Shown here one piece after another: positions 1-5,682 of a DNA stretch of 10,562 bases. How positions within the stretch are numbered: the stretch's first letter is position 1; each line of letters opens with the position of its first letter. The DNA is from Gammaproteobacteria bacterium (lineage in GTDB: Bacteria > Pseudomonadota > Gammaproteobacteria > Pseudomonadales > Pseudohongiellaceae). Position numbers and translations under genes: made by a program. Under the pieces are notes generated by a model. The model was given only the letters and a program-made list of their open reading frames with translations. It did not search any database and was not told the origin of the DNA. The DNA lies in contig JAESUT010000037.1 in assembly GCA_016762995.1 (NCBI GenBank), forward strand, positions 1-10,562, read 5' to 3'.

Positions 1-2
1 CC

Positions 3-1229
3 GGCGGTAACCTTCTGCCAATCGCAGGTGGTTTCCGTGTTGACGAATTCTTCATAGAGGGTTTCTTGCCTCTAGTTGATGGCTTGGACTTCGTTGATTC
101 TCTAAACCTAGAGTTTGGCTATCGCGATTCCGACTACAACACTGTTGGTAATGTTAATACGTGGAAAGTAGGTTTTAACTGGACTGTTAACGATTCTCTG
201 ATGTTTCGTGTAATGGAACAGGAAGCATCACGTGCTCCTAACATTGCAGAGTTGTTCTCGCCAATTACTACTTCGCTGCGTAACGCAACAGAGGATCCAT
301 GTTCTATAGCTAACGCAGGTAACATCGACGCTAGATTACAAGGTCTTTGTGAGTCTACTGGTATGTTGCCAGCACAGGTTGGCGTACTTCAGGATATCGT
401 ATCTGGTCAGATTAATACTCTTGAGGGTAGCAGCCTAACTAGGGCGCCAGCTGCAGAAACAGCTGATACGTTTACAGTTGGATTTGTTTGGACTCCAGAC
501 TTGCCTATCTTTGAAAATGTAATGCTGTCTGTAGACTACTATGACATTGACATCACCGACGTAATCGGTGAGTTCTCTGCTCAGGAAGTTTTGGACCAGT
601 GTTATGTCCTAGGTAATGCAGCATCATGTGCGAACGTTGTGCGTGTTGATGGCGACCTAACTAGCCCGGCATCTGGTATCCGTCGTCTAACTACTAACCT
701 AGACTACGAAAAGTCTACTGGTTACGAAGTTTCTTTTAACTTCGGTTATGATCTTGGTGAATTCGGCGACCTATCTTTCTCAGGAAACATCAATAAGTAT
801 TCTGAGCAAGAGAGCCAGAGCTCTTCAACTAGTCCTGTAATCGATTGTTCCGGTTTCTTCGGTACAAGCTGTGACCCTGTTTCTGACCTTCGTTGGACTC
901 AGCGTACATGTTGGAACTGGAATGACCTGACTGCTTCACTACAATGGCGTCACATCGACGGTATTGATGTTGAGCGTCCAGAAGCGGCAGCGACTTTCGC
1001 CGCCTTCAGAACTATCGATGACTACGACTACCTTGATCTTTACGTAAGCTACAACCTTTGGGATGATCGCGTACGTCTAAGTGTTGGTATCGACAACATC
1101 ACTGACGAAGAACCGCCTGTGCTAGGTAACGAATCAGGCGATACTTCTTCTAACTCTGGTAATACTTACCCAAGTAACTATGATACTTTGGGTCGTATGT
1201 ACACTTTCGGTGCTCGCTTGAGCTTCTAA
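3..1229 (+). CDS. TonB-dependent receptor, C-terminal half (5' end outside window)
   Basis: This is the outer-membrane beta-barrel part of a TonB-dependent receptor, which takes up large or scarce ligands using energy from TonB-ExbB-ExbD. The frame is open from base 3, so the gene starts upstream; 408 residues are visible against a usual 800-1000. The sequence shows alternating aromatic/polar barrel strands, the conserved ASRAPNIAELFSP box (225-263), a late GIDNITDEEPP box (about 1086-1118) and a C-terminal GARLSF ending in Phe, the usual outer-membrane insertion signal. Several cysteines lie in presumed extracellular loops (DPCS, DQCY, SCANVV, IDCSGFFGTSC), as is common in the receptors with long loops found in marine and alphaproteobacterial genomes. 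Codon use favours T-ending and CTA codons, unlike the downstream genes, which suggests high expression. The plug domain and TonB box are not visible, so the ligand cannot be named. The family call is secure. Confidence 0.93.
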   Translation, partial: GGNLLPIAGGFRVDEFFIEGFLPLVDGLDFVDSLNLEFGYRDSDYNTVGNVNTWKVGFNWTVNDSLMFRVMEQEASRAPNIAELFSPITTSLRNATEDPCSIANAGNIDARLQGLCESTGMLPAQVGVLQDIVSGQINTLEGSSLTRAPAAETADTFTVGFVWTPDLPIFENVMLSVDYYDIDITDVIGEFSAQEVLDQCYVLGNAASCANVVRVDGDLTSPASGIRRLTTNLDYEKSTGYEVSFNFGYDLGEFGDLSFSGNINKYSEQESQSSSTSPVIDCSGFFGTSCDPVSDLRWTQRTCWNWNDLTASLQWRHIDGIDVERPEAAATFAAFRTIDDYDYLDLYVSYNLWDDRVRLSVGIDNITDEEPPVLGNESGDTSSNSGNTYPSNYDTLGRMYTFGARLSF

Positions 1230-1250
1230 TTCCGAAAAGAGTAACGTATC

Positions 1251-1282
1251 AAAAAAAGGCGAACTTCGGTTCGCCTTTTTTT
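1251..1282. terminator. Bidirectional intrinsic terminator
   Basis: A perfect 7-bp stem GGCGAAC/GTTCGCC (1258-1264 and 1269-1275) closes a TTCG tetraloop. It is flanked by seven A on the left and seven T on the right, so it works as a rho-independent terminator on both strands. It lies 21 bases after the receptor stop on the plus strand and 50 bases after the stop of the convergent BKACE gene on the minus strand. Confidence 0.95.
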
Positions 1283-1332
1283 ATTCCTCAGATTTGTATT
1301 GAGTGATTCGATCTATGAATTGTCAAGAGTGT

Positions 1333-2157
1333 TTAGGACATGCCCAGTAGTTTTCGTGCGGTATCTGCTGATGCGACTTTTCTCTGCTGAGCTGTTGCCC
1401 CCTTACTTACCGCTCTAACCAGTGCTGCGTTGTTCGCAGCCTCTGTGCCGTCGGCTAGTAGCAGGTTGTTCTCAAAGCCGACCCGACAGTGTCCGCCTTG
1501 TCGTATAGCCGCGAACATGCAGTCGGCCTCACTGGCACCGAATGCACAGAGTGACCAATGACTAACATCTGGAAGGAGGGCGAGAAGCGGGGCAAGATCT
1601 GCGGAATCCGATTGCTGGTTCTGTGCATAGCGGCCCAATACTAATAATACGGACACATTCTCATCTGGGATTATCCCTCGCTCCAACAAATTACTGAAAT
1701 GCAGAATGTCTTCTTTGTCGTAGAGTATGTACTGTGGCGCAATACGTTCTTGTTGCAAGAAGCTGAAGAATTTGGCAGAGATTTTTTCATCAACTCCAAC
1801 AGGACTTATCTCACGAATCGCGAGTGACACGGCTTCTGGCCGAACCTGGATGACAGCCTGCATCTGCTGCTCTGTGTTGTAGATTCCCACCGCCTCCGTC
1901 GTAATCTGAATGATGAGCTGTTCACCCAACTGTTGGCGAATCGCACGGATAGCCTCTCGGTAGCGCTCCACGTCGAGGCTGTGCCCTAGCTTCTCGTCAC
2001 GCACATGCAGGTGCAACATGCAGGCTCCAGCGTCCAGGCAGGCTGCTGCAGTGTGAGCAAGCTCCTTCGCCGTGATGGGTAGCTGAGGGTGATCCTGCTG
2101 CGTTTTTCTAGCACCATTTGGCGCCACTGCAATCATCACTGCATCGTTGTGACTCAT
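1333..2157 (-). CDS. BKACE (DUF849) family zinc-dependent beta-keto acid cleavage enzyme
   Basis: This cytosolic enzyme belongs to the beta-keto acid cleavage (BKACE, formerly DUF849) family, whose members condense a beta-keto acid with acetyl-CoA and split it into acetoacetate and a new CoA ester. The best-known member cleaves 3-keto-5-aminohexanoate in lysine fermentation. The start at 2157 is chosen because AAGGAA sits 7 bases upstream and the protein then begins a few residues before the family's opening motif VAPNGA (residues 11-16). An upstream TTG (2214) gives an atypical extension. The length of 274 aa is normal. Zinc ligands are visible: HLHVRD (His49, His51) and Glu229 in RVGFENN. 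The TIM-barrel strand motif QITTEAVG is at 84-91. The catalytic Asp that follows the zinc Glu in the lysine enzyme is Asn230 here. The substrate is unknown, since many BKACEs act on other beta-keto acids. The gene stands alone and is divergent from the START gene. Confidence 0.9.
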   Translation of the reverse strand: MSHNDAVMIAVAPNGARKTQQDHPQLPITAKELAHTAAACLDAGACMLHLHVRDEKLGHSLDVERYREAIRAIRQQLGEQLIIQITTEAVGIYNTEQQMQAVIQVRPEAVSLAIREISPVGVDEKISAKFFSFLQQERIAPQYILYDKEDILHFSNLLERGIIPDENVSVLLVLGRYAQNQQSDSADLAPLLALLPDVSHWSLCAFGASEADCMFAAIRQGGHCRVGFENNLLLADGTEAANNAALVRAVSKGATAQQRKVASADTARKLLGMS

Positions 2158-2205
2158 GCGGCATTCCTTATCAATTGGTTGATGTAGGCTTTGCATAGTC
2201 TCAAA

Positions 2206-2226
2206 GCCTTGCAACTACTACAAGGC
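2206..2226. promoter_or_regulatory. Inverted repeat in divergent promoter region (possible operator)
   Basis: GCCTTG (2206-2211) and CAAGGC (2221-2226) form a perfect inverted repeat with a 9-base spacer. The centre-to-centre distance of about 15 bp places the half-sites in a 21-bp footprint, typical of a dimeric regulator. It lies 49 bases upstream of the BKACE start and about 100 upstream of the START gene, so it could control either or both. No matching regulator gene is in the window. It could also be chance. Confidence 0.35.
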
Positions 2227-2323
2227 AGGTAACTACCGTATGCTAGCGACAAGTTATGGATGAAACGTGATTAGCTTCAGTCTTGTCAGTGCATTTCTAA
2301 TCTATTTTTTTCGAGGAGAGAAC

Positions 2324-3022
2324 ATGCCCATCATTCAACCATTAATCAAACTATCCACCCTGTTGGCGATGTGCGCATCCAGTTACTTGCTCGCGGCAGA
2401 TGACCAAGGCTGGGAGTTGCGGCGGGATCAGGACGGCATACAAGTGCACACACGTTCTGTAGAGGGCTCGCCTTTTGACGCCGTGCGCACAACAGCGCGC
2501 ATGACACACGTGCGCCTGTCATCGATGGTTGCCCTTATCGAAGACGCGCCTGCCTGCATGGACTGGGCAAACAGTTGCGCCGAATCTTATTTGGTTGAGC
2601 GCATCAGCGACTCTGAGTCTCTCGTTTATACCCACAACGACATGCCATTCCCGGTGAAGGATCGCGACGTACTTGCGCAGATTAAGTGGACGCAAAATAT
2701 TATGACTCTTGAGGTGGAAATGAATAGCGTCGCTACCGTGGGCAAGATGGATGAAGTGCGCGGAAGATTGCGCCTGACGAAGGCGGTGGCCAGCTGGAAC
2801 TTCGCTCCACAGATGGACGGCTCAGTCCTAATAAGCAACCAAGCTCACATCAATCCGGGTTCGGCGCTGCCTGATTGGATAACGAATATGTTGTTGATCG
2901 ACGCCCCCTTCGAGACTATGAATTCCTTTGTAAACGAAGTTAGAAATACGAAATACCTAGATGCACAGCTTAGCTTTATTCAGGAGCCTGCACAGCAATC
3001 CGATCAAGAATCTACAAAGTAG
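2324..3022 (+). CDS. Secreted START-domain (lipid-transfer-like) protein
   Basis: This protein has a START/SRPBCC fold, a helix-grip cavity that binds lipids or other hydrophobic ligands in known families. The start at 2324 has a strong ribosome binding site (AGGAG at 2314-2318, 5-base spacing); a GTG at 2267 has none. The first 24 residues form a Sec signal peptide (LIKLSTLLAMC core, likely cleavage after LLA), so the mature protein is probably periplasmic. A Cys at residue 17 lies within the hydrophobic core; I do not see a clean lipobox. START landmarks are WELRRDQDGIQVHTRSV (30-46), PFPVKDRDVL (108-117) and a C-terminal amphipathic helix with LPDWITNMLLIDAPFETMN (182-200). The length of 232 aa is usual for bacterial single-domain members. 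The ligand is unknown. The gene is followed after 10 bases by the nitrile hydratase fragment and may be cotranscribed with it. Confidence 0.85.
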   Translation: MPIIQPLIKLSTLLAMCASSYLLAADDQGWELRRDQDGIQVHTRSVEGSPFDAVRTTARMTHVRLSSMVALIEDAPACMDWANSCAESYLVERISDSESLVYTHNDMPFPVKDRDVLAQIKWTQNIMTLEVEMNSVATVGKMDEVRGRLRLTKAVASWNFAPQMDGSVLISNQAHINPGSALPDWITNMLLIDAPFETMNSFVNEVRNTKYLDAQLSFIQEPAQQSDQESTK

Positions 3023-3032
3023 GAGTTCAATC

Positions 3033-3155
3033 GTGCCTCATGATCATGAGCACACCGAACCACCTTCTGATCTTGAGCTTCGCGTGAAGGCTCTTGAGAG
3101 CTTGTTGGTGGAGAAGGGCTTGTTTAATGAGCACGTAAAAGAATCCACATGCTGA
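3033..3155 (+). pseudogene. N-terminal fragment of nitrile hydratase alpha subunit
   Basis: Forty codons start at GTG 3033, with AGGAG at 3021-3025 and 7-base spacing. The peptide runs PHDHEHTEPPSDLELRVKAL (residues 2-21) and then ESLLVEKGLF. A His/Asp-rich lead followed by LRVKALESLLVEKGL is the hallmark N-terminus of nitrile hydratase alpha subunits and of the related thiocyanate hydrolase gamma subunit. Complete alpha subunits are around 200 aa and carry a metal site of the form CTLCSC or CSLCSC. Here the similarity ends after EKGLF, a TGA follows nine codons later, and no frame up to 3241 continues the family. The natural reading is a remnant left by a deletion, so no nitrile hydratase activity can come from it. 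The intact ribosome binding site means a short peptide might still be made. A beta subunit is not present nearby. Confidence 0.72.
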
Positions 3156-3165
3156 GTGTTACACT
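3155..3165. promoter_or_regulatory. 11-base palindrome AGTGTTACACT upstream of glycosylase-like gene
   Basis: AGTGT-T-ACACT is a perfect palindrome with a single central base. It lies 76 bases before the start of the glycosylase-like gene and immediately after the nitrile hydratase fragment. It is a possible operator, but short enough to be chance. Confidence 0.2.
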
Positions 3166-3241
3166 GCCTACACTTTAAGCGAGTACAGCATGGCTCTATT
3201 GCAGTTTCTCGCCTGCGTAAATTGTTTGCCTAAGAAAAACT

Positions 3242-3934
3242 ATGACCAAGTTTGAAAAGATCAAAGAACGTGCCGAGCACCGCAAGGGTGGCGGCATGGC
3301 ATTGAAGAAGTTGTTGCCTAAGGTTGCGAGTAAAAAAAGGCTTGTTGAGTTGGGTGATGATCGTTATCTCGCGATGATGACCAAGTGCATCAATCAGGCG
3401 GGCTTTAGCTGGAAGGTGATCGAGAACAAGTGGCCAGAATTTGAGGAGGCCTTCTTCGGTTTCGATCTCAAGAAACTTGGTTTCCTATCGGCGGAGCAAT
3501 GGGAAGCCTATGTCAGCGACAGGCGCGTGGTACGCAACTGGCAGAAGATTAAAGCCCTGCAAGAGAACGTATTTTTCGTAGCGGAAGAGTCGCGCAAGAA
3601 TGGCGGCTTTGGTAGGTTTATCTCCGAGTGGCCCGCCTCGGACCAGATTGGTCTGATGGCTTATCTGAAGAAACACGGTTCGCGACTGGGCGGACAGAGT
3701 GCGTTGTGGTTCCTGCGCCGCACCGGTAAGGATGGCTTCATACTATCCAAAGACGTAGTGGTAACTTTGCGTGGCAGTGGATTGGAGATTGCCGAGCAAC
3801 CGAGCAGTCAGCGTGATTTGAAGAAGGTGCAGGCGCTGTTCAATGAGTGGCATGATGAGACCGGCCTACCCTATAGTCATCTAAGTCGCATTGCAGCCTG
3901 CTCTGTCGGCGAGAATTATTTGCAACAGGCCTAG
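3242..3934 (+). CDS. Divergent DNA-3-methyladenine glycosylase I (TAG-like) protein
   Basis: TAG enzymes remove 3-methyladenine from alkylated DNA to start base excision repair. The family match lies in residues 41-110: RYLAMMTKCINQAGFSWKVI, then FEEAFFGFD (67-75) and VVRNWQKIKA (96-105), which correspond to the QAGLSW, FHQFD and IRHRGKIQA segments of E. coli Tag. The rest diverges. The N-terminal Cys/Tyr/His metal and base-pocket segment of Tag is replaced by a Lys-rich stretch, the catalytic Glu38 position is occupied by Cys49, and the C-terminal part (SHLSRIAACSVG, 212-223) ends without Tag's second zinc pair. Trp57 matches base-stacking Trp46. No signal peptide is seen, so it is cytoplasmic. 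The ribosome binding site is weak (AAGAA, 3232-3236). I infer a helix-hairpin-helix glycosylase relative whose activity on 3-methyladenine is uncertain. It is convergent with the next gene. Confidence 0.72.
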   Translation: MTKFEKIKERAEHRKGGGMALKKLLPKVASKKRLVELGDDRYLAMMTKCINQAGFSWKVIENKWPEFEEAFFGFDLKKLGFLSAEQWEAYVSDRRVVRNWQKIKALQENVFFVAEESRKNGGFGRFISEWPASDQIGLMAYLKKHGSRLGGQSALWFLRRTGKDGFILSKDVVVTLRGSGLEIAEQPSSQRDLKKVQALFNEWHDETGLPYSHLSRIAACSVGENYLQQA

Positions 3935-4079
3935 CTACGCTCGAGCCAAGAACTTCGGATCGATCGCGAGTGTTCAATGCAGCGACCTGTAATTTTCATT
4001 GCTGCTTTTGCGCCACCTTATTTAGGTCAGCCATCAAAGCAAATTCTCTCACTACTTCATCGGTGAATATACGCTTTGC

Positions 4080-5480
4080 CTAGACTTCTTTAGTTACGAT
4101 CTTCGGATCATTCTCTAGCGTCAGATGTACGGGGCAGCGATCGGCTATCTCCATCAGGCGCTTTCGTTCAGCATCGGTAAGTTTGCCTGTCAGCGTGATG
4201 TTTCTCTCGATCACATCGACGAATTTACTCTTGCTCTCGCAGTCTTCACAGTCTTCAACATGGCTGCGGTGATGATTCAGCTGCACCTCAATATCATCCA
4301 GTGCTAGGTTTTTTCGGTTCGCGTACATACGCAGTGTCATCGAGGTGCAGGCGCCAAGACCGGCTAATAGATGTTCGTAGGGGTCAGGCCCCAGATCATG
4401 GCCACCGACCGCAACCGGCTCGTCAGCGACCCAAGCATGACTGTCAGTCTGCACATTGCGGGCGAAGTGTTTGTTGCGCTCACCCACTCTTACATGGCCC
4501 TTGCCGAGCTTCGACTCACTCCGTTTTATTACGCTCACCTCCGGCAGGCATTTGTTCGCCCAAGAGCCGAGGCCGGCTAACAGGTGTTCGTAGGGATCGG
4601 CCTGCAGGCTTTTCTCGCCTACCGAGACCGGCTCGTCGGCGACCCGGGCAGGGTTGTCGGTCTGCACATCGCGGGCGAGGTGTTTGCTACGCTTATCACT
4701 CTGCGTTATCGCGCTCGCCTCCGGCAAGAAGCGACTTGCCCATGCGCTGATGCAGGCGGCGACGTATTCGGAATCTTTGGGACGACTTAGCAGATGGTCG
4801 GCCTTGTCCAGACTAATAAAACTCTTCGGATGCAGGGCTTCTTTGTAAATCTTCTCCGCCTCGGCAATATTCACTGTCTCATCAACGGGGGAGTGCAGTA
4901 TCAACAGGGCGCGCCGAAGTTTGCCGATGTGGTCGCTATCTTGGCTGCGTATGTCATCGATGAATTGTTTCTTGATCTTGAATTTTCGGCCCGCGAGATT
5001 AACTTCTGCCTCGCCATCATTGGATATTTTTTCCAGATCGCTCTCGAGTTGCTTGCTGACGTGTTTAGCATTGAAGGGAGCGCCGATAGTGGCGATGGCT
5101 GTGACCTCGTCAATACCGCCAGCCGCCTTCAGTACGGCGGCGCCACCCAAGCTGTGGCCTATCAACAGCTGCGGTGCTCGATATTCGCTGCGTAGAAAAT
5201 CTGCCGCGGCAATGAGGTCTTCCACGTTAGAGGAGAAGTTCGTGTTAGAGAAATCACCGTCGCTATTACCGAGGCCTGTAAAGTCAAAACGCAATACCGT
5301 ATAGCCTAACGCGACCAGGGCACGGGATATGCGCGAGGCAGCTGCGATATCTTTGCTACAGGTGAAGCAATGGGCGAACAAGGCATAGGCGCGCACGGCA
5401 TCCGAGTCGGACGATTCCAACAGTCCAGCCAGCTTTATGCCATTGCTTTCGAATTCAACTTTGTTGCGTTTCACGGCCAT
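4080..5480 (-). CDS. Bifunctional alpha/beta hydrolase-OsmC fusion protein with internal duplication
   Basis: This 466-residue cytosolic fusion joins a serine hydrolase to an OsmC domain, the fold of organic hydroperoxide reductases. The combination is widespread in proteobacteria, but its joint reaction is not established. Hydrolase (about 1-250): nucleophile elbow GHSLGG with Ser110, oxyanion region AHCFTCSKD (36-44), acid Asp200 in SPVDETV and His229 in KADHLL. OsmC: the intact part begins near GKGHVRVGE (326-334) and holds the two redox cysteines, Cys378 ([15 protein letters not shown]) and Cys449 (DRCPVH), plus DCEDCE (410-415). Residues 247-306 are an extra copy of 307-377, ending LLAGLGS where the functional copy has LLAGLGAC, so the first copy lacks the peroxidatic Cys. 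Normal fusions are about 60 residues shorter. The start at 5480 has AGGAG 8 bases upstream. The gene is divergent from the multicopper oxidase. Confidence 0.9.
   Translation of the reverse strand: MAVKRNKVEFESNGIKLAGLLESSDSDAVRAYALFAHCFTCSKDIAAASRISRALVALGYTVLRFDFTGLGNSDGDFSNTNFSSNVEDLIAAADFLRSEYRAPQLLIGHSLGGAAVLKAAGGIDEVTAIATIGAPFNAKHVSKQLESDLEKISNDGEAEVNLAGRKFKIKKQFIDDIRSQDSDHIGKLRRALLILHSPVDETVNIAEAEKIYKEALHPKSFISLDKADHLLSRPKDSEYVAACISAWASRFLPEASAITQSDKRSKHLARDVQTDNPARVADEPVSVGEKSLQADPYEHLLAGLGSWANKCLPEVSVIKRSESKLGKGHVRVGERNKHFARNVQTDSHAWVADEPVAVGGHDLGPDPYEHLLAGLGACTSMTLRMYANRKNLALDDIEVQLNHHRSHVEDCEDCESKSKFVDVIERNITLTGKLTDAERKRLMEIADRCPVHLTLENDPKIVTKEV
4350..4562 (-). repeat. Tandem duplication, copy 2 (functional copy, codons 307-377)
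   Basis: This copy encodes [15 protein letters not shown], an 11-residue stretch ([11 protein letters not shown]) absent from copy 1, then [20 protein letters not shown] and [12 protein letters not shown], leading directly into the catalytic Cys. It abuts copy 1 with no spacer. DNA similarity to copy 1 is plain by eye, especially from 4359 to 4385 and from 4415 to 4475. Confidence 0.9.
4563..4742 (-). repeat. Tandem duplication, copy 1 (degenerate copy, codons 247-306)
   Basis: This copy encodes [35 protein letters not shown] and [12 protein letters not shown]. Compared with copy 2 it lacks the first beta-strand segment around KGHVRVGE and ends in Ser-Trp instead of Ala-Cys. It is therefore a catalytically empty partial OsmC front end placed between the hydrolase and the working OsmC domain. 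The reading frame is preserved through both junctions. Confidence 0.9.
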
Positions 5481-5537
5481 GGGTGGAGCTCCTGATTCTT
5501 GTGTTGGTACTATTTGAACGTTAGCAGATAATCTATC

Positions 5538-5549
5538 AAACAGCTGTTT
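5538..5549. promoter_or_regulatory. 12-bp palindrome AAACAGCTGTTT (possible operator)
   Basis: A perfect even palindrome lies 58 bases upstream of the hydrolase-OsmC start and 133 upstream of the multicopper oxidase start, within their shared divergent promoter region. Its core ACAG/CTGT recurs in the second palindrome at 5648-5662. It contains a PvuII-type CAGCTG core, so by itself it could be chance. Confidence 0.4.
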
Positions 5550-5647
5550 AGACTGCCTGAATGGACTAGACCCGATTACTGCAATATTTATTCAAGCGTG
5601 CTTTCTCAAGAGGTGAGCCCGATGCTCAAACACCGTGGAAATAGCCG

Positions 5648-5662
5648 CTGACAGCCTGTCAG
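5648..5662. promoter_or_regulatory. 15-bp palindrome CTGACAGCCTGTCAG before the multicopper oxidase (possible operator)
   Basis: Perfect 7-base arms flank a single central C, and the site ends 20 bases before the oxidase ATG. With a one-base centre it cannot form a relaxed RNA hairpin at full length, so a protein-binding DNA site is the better reading. The position next to the start codon fits a repressor. It does not resemble the CueR-type copper operator (ACCTTCC/GGAAGGT). No regulator gene lies in the window. Confidence 0.5.
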
Positions 5663-5682
5663 TGCTGTGCAATAATTTCGCC

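Noticed and set aside
2158..2214. N-terminal extension of the BKACE protein from TTG 2214
   Set aside because: No ribosome binding site is seen before it, the family begins near VAPNGA, and ATG 2157 has AAGGAA at good spacing. The extension also runs into the inverted repeat.
2267..2323. Upstream GTG start for the START-domain protein
   Set aside because: It would place extra residues before a normal signal peptide, and the AGGAG is correctly placed only for ATG 2324.
3190..3274. A short ORF from ATG 3190 overlapping the glycosylase-like gene start
   Set aside because: It is out of frame with the main gene, lacks a ribosome binding site and encodes fewer than 30 residues; it does not continue the nitrile hydratase sequence either.
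3977..4066. A 29-codon plus-strand ORF from ATG 3977 between the convergent genes
   Set aside because: It is short, with only a weak GAG as ribosome binding site and no recognisable family, and it overlaps the minus-strand in-frame tail.
4301..4848. Overlapping plus-strand frames of up to 149 codons opposite the hydrolase-OsmC gene
   Set aside because: They are shadows of the duplicated region on the other strand: Arg/Pro-rich with no family motifs, while the minus frame has catalytic motifs and a good ribosome binding site.
5635..5682. Upstream GTG start for the multicopper oxidase
   Set aside because: The twin-arginine signal begins at ATG 5683; the upstream codons would add 16 residues before it and overlap the palindrome at 5648-5662.
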